Assembly: GCA_016744375.1 (NCBI GenBank)
Contig: JADGEM010000035.1
Coordinates: 1 to 47,266, forward strand
Direction: 5' to 3'
Length of the DNA: 47,266 nt
Source: Gammaproteobacteria bacterium
Lineage (GTDB): Bacteria; Pseudomonadota; Gammaproteobacteria; GRL18
In this document: positions 26,368 to 33,988 of the stretch, one piece after another
Numbering within the stretch: position 1 is the first letter of the stretch
Layout of the letters: each line of letters opens with the position of its first letter
Position numbers and translations under genes: made by a program
The notes under the pieces: model-generated
The model's database searches: none
What the model was told of the DNA's origin: nothing
Seen by the model: the letters and a program-made list of their open reading frames with translations, nothing else

Positions 26368-26979
26368 ATGACTTTTTTGAAAAACAATAAAAATATATTG
26401 TCTTTAACAGTAGTGTTGCTAGTACTGGTATTACTCTCTGGATGCGGTACCTCACAAAAGACGAATTTTTACCAGCTTGAAGAAACCAGTAAGGCCTCTC
26501 TGGTTGGTATTGAAAAAGGCCGTATTGTTGGTGTGGGCCCCATTCATTTGCCTGAATATATAAACCGACCTCAAATTGTGACCAGAAGCTCAAAGCATCA
26601 TCTGAATATCTCTGAATTTAATCGCTGGATTGAACCTGTAACGGATAGTATCAGCCGCTTACTGGTGATTAATTTATCTAATAATCTTAATTCCAATCGA
26701 GTTTACTGGATTCCAAGAGATGATCGACAATATCCTCTGGATATTAGAGTTGCCATTGATATTGGCCGTTTTGATGGTCGCTTGGGTGAAGCGATTTTTT
26801 TAGAAGCACGCTGGAGTATTTTTGACAAAAATGATCAGCCAGTACTGACGAAGGTGTCTTTAATTGAAGAGTCAGTAAATGGTTTAAGCTATGATGCACT
26901 GGTTATAGCAATGAACAAAGCCCTGCAGAAGCTTGGTCAGGAAATTTCAACAGCATCTCACCCGTTTCTGAAGAAATAA
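26368..26979 (+). CDS. PqiC-like outer-membrane lipoprotein (ABC_trans_aux)
   Basis: A 203-aa lipoprotein with signal helix (about 10-24) and lipobox LSGC (C26), followed by TNFYQLEE, the usual opening of the PqiC/ABC_trans_aux (DUF330) family. Further family features are GRIVGVGPIHLPEYINRPQIV and the ISRLLVINLSNNL region. In E. coli PqiC is the outer-membrane partner of the MCE protein PqiB, so this gene supplies the outer-membrane end of the lipid path. It follows the MCE gene after 67 bases and ends eight bases from the convergent acyltransferase gene. The mature N-terminal residue after the cysteine is glycine, consistent with outer-membrane sorting. Confidence 0.88.
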   Translation: MTFLKNNKNILSLTVVLLVLVLLSGCGTSQKTNFYQLEETSKASLVGIEKGRIVGVGPIHLPEYINRPQIVTRSSKHHLNISEFNRWIEPVTDSISRLLVINLSNNLNSNRVYWIPRDDRQYPLDIRVAIDIGRFDGRLGEAIFLEARWSIFDKNDQPVLTKVSLIEESVNGLSYDALVIAMNKALQKLGQEISTASHPFLKK

Positions 26980-26987
26980 TTCTATCA

Positions 26988-27893
26988 TTAGTCACAGAGT
27001 ATACCCAACTCGACTTCATTCATGTGTATACAGTGGGGAATATGCTGGGTATTTGTGACATTATAATAGACAAATAGTTCTGCAGTGTTTAATGATTTAT
27101 TCCAGTGGGCATCACCACACAAATTAAATCCTTTTGAAAAAAAATAGTCCAGATAGGTTTCTTCAGAGCAGAAATCATTGTGACAATGGCTGCCCAAATT
27201 CAGCCGAAAGATTGCTTTATTATCAGGCAATAGCTGATAAGGATTGACAATCACCTTATTTTTGTTTTTTTGCTTCGCTTTAAACTGTAAAATTAATTGA
27301 TTTATTTTAGTATAATCATCATTCAGGGCGATTGATAAACTGCCGATAATTGCATCCACACCATTTTCTATTGCATGCTGAGAAAGACCTGACCAGAGCA
27401 GCCGGGCAATGTGTCCATTATTATAGTCAGGATGGATTGCAAGACGACTTATCTCCATAAGATATTGCTGCTTATTAAAAATTTCACTGAGATTAAACTG
27501 AGTTTCACTATAGAATCCACCAATTTTAAATGCTGTAAATGCATCAATGATTCTGACATAAGCAATAATTTTTAATGTTCTTAAATCCGTTACAATTAAA
27601 TGCTGAGCATAGCTGTCATAGCCATCATGAATAAGCAGTTTATGCTGTTCAATGAGCTTTCTTGTCAGACTTGCTTCTGTTATTTTATTGGCATCGTTAT
27701 TATTGGAATGTACAAGATGATGTTCAGGGCAAATTTTTCCAGATGATGTAAGCTTAACCTTTGAGTGTCCGGCCAGACGTAGTTTTCTGGCCTGTTTCAG
27801 TTCACTCGGATCATCTGATAGTTTTACCTCAAATCTGGTGGTGTCTGATAAATAAATTGTATCTTGAGTCTTTGTCACTGTTTGTTTTTCCAT
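26988..27893 (-). CDS. OlsB/FeeM-like N-acyltransferase
   Basis: A 301-aa soluble GNAT-fold acyltransferase. The core blocks GGFYSETQFNLSEIF, LMEISRLAIHPDYNNG and IARLLWSGLSQHAIENGVD track the OlsB (ornithine N-acyltransferase) and FeeM (N-acyl amino acid synthase) family, which transfer a 3-hydroxyacyl or acyl chain from acyl-ACP to an amino acid. It is longer than typical OlsB, with extra N- and C-terminal segments, so the acceptor may differ. No olsA partner is adjacent. It diverges from the SGNH hydrolase gene (108 bases apart) and converges on the lipid-transport operon. Exosortase-associated acyltransferases share this fold, but no such system is in view. Confidence 0.75.
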   Translation of the reverse strand: MEKQTVTKTQDTIYLSDTTRFEVKLSDDPSELKQARKLRLAGHSKVKLTSSGKICPEHHLVHSNNNDANKITEASLTRKLIEQHKLLIHDGYDSYAQHLIVTDLRTLKIIAYVRIIDAFTAFKIGGFYSETQFNLSEIFNKQQYLMEISRLAIHPDYNNGHIARLLWSGLSQHAIENGVDAIIGSLSIALNDDYTKINQLILQFKAKQKNKNKVIVNPYQLLPDNKAIFRLNLGSHCHNDFCSEETYLDYFFSKGFNLCGDAHWNKSLNTAELFVYYNVTNTQHIPHCIHMNEVELGILCD

Positions 27894-28001
27894 GATAGTT
27901 GCTCACTATTTGTATAATTTAAAATTAATATAGTGAACCAATATGACAAATCAACGACACTTTTATGAAGATTCAATGAATTTTATTTTAATGAGTAAAT
28001 T

Positions 28002-28640
28002 ATGCTAAAAATTTTATGTTTTGGTGACAGTATTACTTTGGGTGAAAAAGATGCCATGCAGGGAGGATGGGCTGATCGTTTAAAGACTCATTTTTTTGAG
28101 CAATATATTGATAGCCAGAGACAGGAAATATCTTTATATAATCTGGGTATTGCTGGTGAGACAACTGATGGTCTGGTCAGGCGCTTTGAAACAGAACTTA
28201 ATGCTCGCAGTGTAAGGGGGCATGATTTGCTTTTGGTGTTTGCTTACGGCTGTAATGACATTGTCATTCATAAGGATAAAAATACAGTTCCTGAATACTA
28301 CTTTGTAAGGAATATAAAGCACTGCATTGAGTCTGCAAAAAAACTTAAAACAAAAATTTTATTATTGAGTTTGTTGCCGATTTCAGATTTATCTGAAGGA
28401 AAAATTAATCAGTATGGGCAATTGAGATTTGATCAGGATATCCAGACCTATAATTTGATCATCAAAAATTTGGCACATGAGATGATGTGTGAGTATCTTG
28501 ATGTTTATACTCCCTTTGTTGAACAAAATAAGGAAGAACATCTTTCGGGTGATGGCTTGCATCCAAACTCAAAAGGGCACAAGCTGCTTTACCAAACTAT
28601 TAAACAAAAAATATTCTATTTGTCATGCCCTAAATTGTGA
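28002..28640 (+). CDS. SGNH/GDSL hydrolase
   Basis: A 212-aa hydrolase, probably cytoplasmic as no signal peptide is present. The four SGNH blocks are in order: FGDSIT (catalytic serine, near residue 8), GIAGETT (glycine), YGCNDI (asparagine) and GDGLHPNSKGH (catalytic Asp and His). These enzymes cleave ester bonds of lipids, acetylated sugars or thioesters; the substrate here is unknown. It is transcribed away from the acyltransferase and meets the dctM gene tail to tail with only 18 bases between the stops, so any terminator must act within coding sequence or be shared. Confidence 0.9.
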   Translation: MLKILCFGDSITLGEKDAMQGGWADRLKTHFFEQYIDSQRQEISLYNLGIAGETTDGLVRRFETELNARSVRGHDLLLVFAYGCNDIVIHKDKNTVPEYYFVRNIKHCIESAKKLKTKILLLSLLPISDLSEGKINQYGQLRFDQDIQTYNLIIKNLAHEMMCEYLDVYTPFVEQNKEEHLSGDGLHPNSKGHKLLYQTIKQKIFYLSCPKL

Positions 28641-28658
28641 TAATGGAATTTTCTTTAT

Positions 28659-29918
28659 TTATTCCTTCCACCAGGTAGTCAGAAATGGGATATAGGTAAT
28701 AAATAATAACCAGATTAGCATAATTAACAGGAAGGGAAAGGTTGCCTGGAAGAGTTTTAGTATTGGCTGTTTAAACCGCTGACTAGCAATAAATAAGTTA
28801 ATACCCACTGGAGGGGTCATATAACCGATTTCCAGGTTTGCCAGGAAGATAATACCCAGGTGAACCGGGTCAATGTTATAGCGCAGGGCCAGGGGCATAA
28901 TAAGAGGTACGACAACAACGATGGCTGAAAAAATATCCATCATTGCTCCGACAACCAGTAAAAATAAATTAAGCAGTAATAAAAACTGTAGCTGGCTGTC
29001 AACATATTGTTCAACGACTTCCAGTAATTTCATAGGCAACTGAGAGTCAATTAATAAATTAGTCAGGCCCATTGCCATACCTAAAATAATTAAAATACTG
29101 CCGACTAGCGTTGTGGTATCAATGAGAATATGAGGTAGATCTTTGATCAGTTTTATTTTTTTACTGATGACCGTTTCGACAAATAGAACATAACTTGCCG
29201 TCAATGCGGCTACTTCAGTTATCGTCACAAATCCACCAAAGATTCCTATAAAGATCAGTACTGGTAACATAACATCCCAGATGGATTTACGAAGAGCAAT
29301 TCCCATTTTGCTCCAGGAAAATTCATGGGTTGGAATATTAAATTTCGGGGCTGAATAGATGCTGAAAATAGACAACATTACCAGTAGCAACAATCCTGGA
29401 ACCATACCGGATATAAAAAGTTCATCAATACTGACACCAGACACAATGCCATAAAGCAGGATGGCCATACTGGGTGGAAAGAGTAGTCCAAGTGAACCTG
29501 AGGTGGTTAGCAGACCAAGGCAAAACTTATGACGATATTGAGCATGTTCCAGCATGGGATAGAGCAGGGCTCCCAGGGCAATGATGGTAACGCCCGACGC
29601 ACCAGTGAAGGCTGTAAAAGCAGAACAGGAAACAATCGTAACGATAGCAAGGCCTCCAGGCATCCAGCCTAGAAGAGCATTAAAAAGCTTAATTAAACGT
29701 TTGGTACCGTCTCCTGCAGCCAGGGTAATCCCTGCGAATGTAAACAGAGGAATTGCAACAAGGTTGGGCTGGGAAGCCAGGCGGTACATTTCAATAATAA
29801 GAACACTTGGATGGAGTTCAGCGGATTGACTGGCAACGAGACCTCCCGCCCCCATAACAGCAAAAAGGGGCGTACCAATGATGGCCAGAAAAATTAAAAT
29901 CAGGATAAAAATGATCAT
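28659..29918 (-). CDS. dctM: TRAP transporter large permease DctM
   Basis: A 419-aa inner-membrane protein with about twelve helices, the transport-driving subunit of a TRAP system. Typical features include the N-terminal IGTPLFAVMG, the GASGVTIIALGALLYPML segment, and GYMTPPVGINLFIASQRF near the end. TRAP permeases use a sodium gradient to import the solute delivered by DctP. It follows dctQ by nine bases. The length matches the family (about 425 aa). Confidence 0.93.
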   Translation of the reverse strand: MIIFILILIFLAIIGTPLFAVMGAGGLVASQSAELHPSVLIIEMYRLASQPNLVAIPLFTFAGITLAAGDGTKRLIKLFNALLGWMPGGLAIVTIVSCSAFTAFTGASGVTIIALGALLYPMLEHAQYRHKFCLGLLTTSGSLGLLFPPSMAILLYGIVSGVSIDELFISGMVPGLLLLVMLSIFSIYSAPKFNIPTHEFSWSKMGIALRKSIWDVMLPVLIFIGIFGGFVTITEVAALTASYVLFVETVISKKIKLIKDLPHILIDTTTLVGSILIILGMAMGLTNLLIDSQLPMKLLEVVEQYVDSQLQFLLLLNLFLLVVGAMMDIFSAIVVVVPLIMPLALRYNIDPVHLGIIFLANLEIGYMTPPVGINLFIASQRFKQPILKLFQATFPFLLIMLIWLLFITYIPFLTTWWKE

Positions 29919-29927
29919 ATAACACTA

Positions 29928-30494
29928 TTAAACAAGGTCAGAACAAGAATGCTGTTCTGAAGCCTTTTTTTCTTTTTCCTTTAAAACAAGTTCGTGTTCA
30001 AACCCTGTGATGGTGAGCAAAAATAAGTGTAGAGCCATAATAAAAAAACCAACGGGAAGAATTAGAGCAAGATAAACCGACCAACGTTCATTGGCTGGTG
30101 CGTACTGCCATTCATCAAACCAGAAACCAACAGAATACCAGGCAAAGACAGCACAGATAAAAGCGCACAGTAATAGCAAGGGACGTATCAGTTTTTCTTG
30201 TTGTTCAATGCTTAAAAAAGGGGTTAGGATATCAATTTTGATGTGCCGGTTTTGCTCAGAAACCAGTGCAGCACCCATAAAAATAATAAATAAAATCAGA
30301 TGTCGTGAAATGACATCCATTTCAGAAAAACTGATTTCAAAAAAGTTTCTGGCAATGATCTGTATCATAGCCATAACAAGCAATAATAAGAGGCTGCTGG
30401 CGGCAATTATTTTTTCAAAAAAGATTAAGCCGTGTTTAATTTTAAATATGATCTTCAGCCAGGAGGCCGGTGTTTTATTTTGCACGGAATTCAT
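29928..30494 (-). CDS. dctQ: TRAP transporter small permease DctQ
   Basis: A 188-aa, four-helix membrane protein that forms the small membrane subunit of the TRAP complex. FFEISFSEMDVISRHLILF and VSEQNRHIKIDIL are family-typical segments. The N-terminal 25 residues and the charged C-terminal tail are cytoplasmic. Its start overlaps the dctP end by 20 bases, so the two are translationally coupled, and dctM follows directly. Confidence 0.9.
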   Translation of the reverse strand: MNSVQNKTPASWLKIIFKIKHGLIFFEKIIAASSLLLLLVMAMIQIIARNFFEISFSEMDVISRHLILFIIFMGAALVSEQNRHIKIDILTPFLSIEQQEKLIRPLLLLCAFICAVFAWYSVGFWFDEWQYAPANERWSVYLALILPVGFFIMALHLFLLTITGFEHELVLKEKEKKASEQHSCSDLV

Positions 30495-31548
30495 CTAATA
30501 AGGTTGTCGTGCGTGAGAACATTTTCTTTGAGATATAGTCGGATTTAATCAAATTTGCTGCAGCTTCATCGCGTATTGACATCATTTCCTGCTTTTCCTG
30601 CTCGTTCCAGTCCCACATAAATTTTATACCGCTTTCTTTCAATAAAGAAATACTTTCCTGGTTATCACGGCGGGTAATGTGATTGATGTTATCCCCTGTT
30701 GTTTTTCCAGTTGATTTAAGCAGTAGCTGTAAATCTTCGGGTAATTTTTTAAAAAAGCGATTACTGACTATCAGGCTGCCAATTCCATTGGTCATGGCAA
30801 TGTTGGTTGCATAGGACAGTTTGGTGTGCCATTGCATTGTTAATGCACCAAAGGCTGAATTGTATACGGTATCAATGCTGCCGTGTCTGGCTGTTAGCTG
30901 ACTATATACATCAATAATAGACAGTGGCACTGGTGATATGCCGCTTGCATCTGCAAAGGCCTCGCCAACAGGATCACCCTGCCACAGCCAGATGCGACGT
31001 TGTTTCAGCTCTTCCAGGGAGTTGATTGGTTTTTTTGAAAAGAAATGAATAGTGCCGATTTCAGGCCATCCCAATAGCTCAAAGCCTTTAAACCGAAAAC
31101 CGGCTTCAATCTCAGGCATTAAATGTTCCCGGACATAGTCAGACTCATCGGTATTGCGGAATAAAAAAGGCATTTCAAGAACCCTGGCCGACGAGTAGAT
31201 ACGGCCAATACCATAGCCTGTAAAAAAAGCCCCTTGTAATTGTCTGCTGCGAATCTTACGTAAAACATCGGGTTCATCGCCCATGACTCCACCGGGATAA
31301 ATTTTAAATTTCAGGCGGCCATTGCTTTTTTGATAAACTTCATCAGCCCAGCGATCAATTTCTTTCATCCAGGCGGTGTCGGGCGGTACCAGAGTCGCAA
31401 ATTTTAAGGTAAATTGTTCCTTAGCACTGACATTGGTCATCAATACCAGGCTGAGCAACAGACTATATAACATAGGCCAGAATACAAGGGAGGTATCAGG
31501 TCTCATTTTAAAAGTCATTATTTTTAAAATCATCTTCTTAGAATCCAT
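30475..31548 (-). CDS. dctP: TRAP solute-binding protein DctP (TatP-like)
   Basis: A 357-aa periplasmic binding protein with a long charged lead and a hydrophobic signal (about 20-42, ending NVSA). The mature part opens LKFATLVPPDTAWMKEI, as in DctP proteins, with YPGGVMGDEPDVLRKI next. In the usual ligand-contact segment, where many DctPs have a K-x-R-V-P motif holding a carboxylate, this one reads RRIWLWQGDPVGE, the form I associate with TatT-partnered proteins such as Treponema Tp0957. A carboxylate ligand is therefore not assured. Several in-frame ATGs (31548, 31533, 31518, 31506) leave the start uncertain. Confidence 0.88.
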   Translation of the reverse strand: MDSKKMILKIMTFKMRPDTSLVFWPMLYSLLLSLVLMTNVSAKEQFTLKFATLVPPDTAWMKEIDRWADEVYQKSNGRLKFKIYPGGVMGDEPDVLRKIRSRQLQGAFFTGYGIGRIYSSARVLEMPFLFRNTDESDYVREHLMPEIEAGFRFKGFELLGWPEIGTIHFFSKKPINSLEELKQRRIWLWQGDPVGEAFADASGISPVPLSIIDVYSQLTARHGSIDTVYNSAFGALTMQWHTKLSYATNIAMTNGIGSLIVSNRFFKKLPEDLQLLLKSTGKTTGDNINHITRRDNQESISLLKESGIKFMWDWNEQEKQEMMSIRDEAAANLIKSDYISKKMFSRTTTLLDEFRAK

Positions 31549-31605
31549 TTCTTTACAACTTATCTTTTTAAAATCAATTTATTTAAGCAGTGCTCTTAAA
31601 TAGAG

Positions 31606-32505
31606 TTAGAACCAAAGTTCTTCTTTTTTCAATAATAAGGAGGCCTTATATTTTGCTATCTGGTTAATTAAAGCCTGCTCGGGATAAAGTGTTTCACTGG
31701 CCTGAATGATCTGCTTCAATAGATCCTGAAAGCCTTGTTGATTAAATCTCTGGCGCTCCAGATACTGTGCCTGTAAAAGTTTAGAAACCAGCAGTTTGTC
31801 CTGGTTTGCTTTATTGGCCAAAGAAAAATGCTGCTCAGACAGTTTGTAGTTACCACCCAGCATCGGGGACTTACTACCATAATAAACACCAAAGAAAATA
31901 TGGGCGCCACTCATATAATAATGCTCATCCAGTTCAAGTACCCGCTGCATCAACATGACCGTCTTAGGTAATTGAGCCAGGTTATGGGCCTTGTCTCGAT
32001 TTAAGTCAATGGATTTTGCCCAACAGGATGCAGCCCAGAATAGGGCGGCTACGGCGTTATTGTCTAGTTGATTGATACTTTGTTGCAAGCTTTCCAGGTC
32101 TCCATTCAGGTCCTGCTCAGTCAAGCCTTCTGATAGTAAAACCTGTTTTGCATGGTGATACCCTTTTTCATACAGTTTTGCTGCGCGAATGGGATTTGCC
32201 TGTGCATTAAAGCCGTCTGCAATAAAACCATCTTCAATAAAACCAAAGGCATAGCCATAGTAGGCCTGTGCTGCATAAAGGCGTAATTTATTATTATCAG
32301 GGTCATTAACCAGCATGCCTTCAATCAGACTAATATTGGCCGGTATTGCTAAAGCAGCAATACCCAAATCTGATTGCTCATTCATTGCGGTAACACCACC
32401 GTCAATGAGTGGCATGGAGGCTTTAACCGTAAGCTGTGCCATAGAGCAGGCACCCAGCTGGCTTAAAGTAATGATAATTAAGCCAATTTTAAGGTATTTT
32501 TTCAT
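31606..32505 (-). CDS. TatT-type TRAP-associated lipoprotein
   Basis: A 299-aa helical-repeat lipoprotein with signal peptide and lipobox LGAC (C20). The sequence shows the TatT family pattern (LRLYAAQAYYGYAFGFIED, AALFWAASCWAKSIDLNRD, AHIFFGVYYGSKSPMLGGN), known from Treponema Tp0956, in which degenerate TPR helices form a trimer that docks with the solute-binding protein. It is the first gene of a TatT-DctP-DctQ-DctM operon (57 bases before dctP), the set called TPAT. It is followed upstream by a 235-base promoter region. The system probably handles a hydrophobic or unusual solute. Confidence 0.88.
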   Translation of the reverse strand: MKKYLKIGLIIITLSQLGACSMAQLTVKASMPLIDGGVTAMNEQSDLGIAALAIPANISLIEGMLVNDPDNNKLRLYAAQAYYGYAFGFIEDGFIADGFNAQANPIRAAKLYEKGYHHAKQVLLSEGLTEQDLNGDLESLQQSINQLDNNAVAALFWAASCWAKSIDLNRDKAHNLAQLPKTVMLMQRVLELDEHYYMSGAHIFFGVYYGSKSPMLGGNYKLSEQHFSLANKANQDKLLVSKLLQAQYLERQRFNQQGFQDLLKQIIQASETLYPEQALINQIAKYKASLLLKKEELWF

Positions 32506-32642
32506 AAAGTTCGGGATGTATTCATTCAGAGATTTTGGATTTGATTCTTGTTCTCGGAAAAGCGTATCGCATGTGAAAATAGAAACATGCTGATGTCATT
32601 ACCAGATCATATAATTAAAAAAAAAATTTAAAAAACAAGCTA

Positions 32643-32660
32643 TATTAGTAAAAACTAATA
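32643..32660 (-). terminator. Terminator downstream of motA-motB-PilZ
   Basis: A 7-bp stem TATTAGT/ACTAATA with a 4-base loop is followed, in the leftward direction of transcription, by two long T-runs (about 32618-32634). It lies about 80 bases beyond the PilZ stop and ahead of the tatT promoter area, where an intrinsic terminator is expected. A second inverted repeat GCATGT/ACATGC at 32569-32590 is nearer tatT and might be an operator. Confidence 0.55.
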
Positions 32661-32740
32661 ATAAATGGTTGTTTTTAAACTAAAAATATTGTTTAAAGGA
32701 TATGAAAGTCTGCATGATATTGCAATAGATTTCTTTCTTT

Positions 32741-33142
32741 TTAATCGTTTTGGGAATGAATCCGTCGTTTTTGTTCATTTAAAATGAATCGTTCGAGTAA
32801 TAATTTATCCTGATGCCTCAGGTTGACAAAACGACAGTGATAAATGCTGTTAAATGTGTGGATAATTTTGATTACACCTGAAATAGGAAGCTTTTTTTCT
32901 GACAGGATTCCGCTGTTTCCCAATGGTAGAGACATTGATATTTCCATGCTGTCATCCATCTTGTATACATCGGGTCTGGACTGAAAGGCCAGTCCGGAAA
33001 AACTGATATCGATCAGCTTAAATTGTTGTGCCTCATGGTGGATGATAATTATATCACGTGGTTTTATGCGCACACCATCACGCCGATCATCAGAATCCAG
33101 TTCTATGGTGATGGTATGATCATTCTTCTTTTTCCAGAACAA
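32741..33142 (-). CDS. PilZ-domain protein coupled to motB
   Basis: A 133-aa protein with a PilZ domain, the usual cyclic-di-GMP sensor: DDRRDGVR near the N-terminus supplies the arginine motif and DISFSGLAF the (D/N)xSxxG motif. I place the start at TTG 33142 because a perfect AGGAGG lies seven bases before it; the frame is open to 33253 but that would run deep into motB. The gene overlaps the motB stop by 23 bases. Being third in motA-motB-PilZ, it may act as a c-di-GMP-responsive brake on the motor, like YcgR or MotI, though it has no YcgR-N domain. That role is inference. Confidence 0.8.
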   Translation of the reverse strand: MFWKKKNDHTITIELDSDDRRDGVRIKPRDIIIIHHEAQQFKLIDISFSGLAFQSRPDVYKMDDSMEISMSLPLGNSGILSEKKLPISGVIKIIHTFNSIYHCRFVNLRHQDKLLLERFILNEQKRRIHSQND

Positions 33143-33986
33143 ATTCAACCCTCCTGTTTTGTGCCCGGCCTTCAGCTGTTTCATTGCTTGCGATGGGGAA
33201 TAGATCAGAGTAACCGGTTGCTGACATTCGTGTGGGATTAATTCCCTGATCAATAAAAAATCTCAAAACAGTTGTTGCACGAACTGCTGATAATTCCCAG
33301 TTTGAAGGGTAATGAGATGTAGCAATCGGAGTGTTATCAGTATAGCCCTTTATATCAATATTATAGTCATGGTATTTTTTAAATAAAGCAAAAATATCTT
33401 CAAAAATGGGAATGGCGTCATCAAAAAGCTGAACATCACCTGAGGGGAAAAGTATGGTTCCTTTTATTCGTATAATAATTCGTTCACCTTCCGTATAAAC
33501 GAAAATAAAATCCCCCAGCTGCTGCTCCAGAATCATGGCTTCAATGTCATTGATAAGTTCATCTATGTCTGATGGCTCAGGTATTTCTGATTGTATCGCA
33601 TCATTTGTATCTGGTTGTGGAATAATGGGATCAATTTTAGAAAGGCTGGACTCTTCTGCAGGAACAACTTGCTGAATGATAATCTGACTGGCAACCGGAT
33701 TGTTCTGGTTTAATGCAATTTGAATTGAGGATAATACGGATTTAAATTTTTCGCTTTCAACGGATGAGATTGAGAATAATAAGATAAAGAAAACCAGCAG
33801 AAGAGTCACCAGGTCAGCAAAGGTAACCATCCAGGCTGGAGCCCCTTCTTCATCAGCAATCTCATCAATGATGCTATCATTTTCATGGTATGCATTATTA
33901 TAATCAACAGTGTTGTTGAGTGGTTTTGCCGTCTGTCTGGAGGTCTCCAGGCTTTTTGTTTCAGAAGGCTCTGCGGGTGTGCTCAT
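33120..33986 (-). CDS. motB: Flagellar stator protein MotB
   Basis: A 288-aa stator subunit with a long charged cytoplasmic N-terminus, a single membrane helix (about 53-74) and a C-terminal OmpA-like peptidoglycan-binding domain (about 150-285). The ion-binding aspartate is D58 in WMVTFADLVTLLLVFF, equivalent to D32 of E. coli MotB. DIKGYTDNTPI and RAQNRRVEFVL mark the OmpA domain. Whether protons or sodium drive it cannot be told from the helix alone, although the overall length and motA type resemble PomA/PomB. It starts two bases after motA and overlaps the PilZ gene. Confidence 0.95.
   Translation of the reverse strand: MSTPAEPSETKSLETSRQTAKPLNNTVDYNNAYHENDSIIDEIADEEGAPAWMVTFADLVTLLLVFFILLFSISSVESEKFKSVLSSIQIALNQNNPVASQIIIQQVVPAEESSLSKIDPIIPQPDTNDAIQSEIPEPSDIDELINDIEAMILEQQLGDFIFVYTEGERIIIRIKGTILFPSGDVQLFDDAIPIFEDIFALFKKYHDYNIDIKGYTDNTPIATSHYPSNWELSAVRATTVLRFFIDQGINPTRMSATGYSDLFPIASNETAEGRAQNRRVEFVLEKEE
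33150..33155 (-). promoter_or_regulatory. Strong ribosome binding site deciding the PilZ start
   Basis: AGGAGG on the minus strand lies inside the motB coding end, seven bases before the TTG at 33142. A perfect anti-16S match at optimal spacing makes this the favoured start of the PilZ gene and allows re-initiation by ribosomes finishing motB. Confidence 0.75.
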
Positions 33987-33988
33987 AC

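Noticed and set aside
31500..31590. Degenerate AT-rich repeat around the dctP start, resembling the TtrS repeat
   Set aside because: The units (GATTTTAAAA-like) are imperfect and irregularly spaced, and low complexity in an AT-rich leader explains them.
32569..32590. Inverted repeat GCATGT/ACATGC upstream of tatT as an operator
   Set aside because: A 6-bp dyad with a 10-base spacer is expected by chance in this length, and no matching regulator is nearby.
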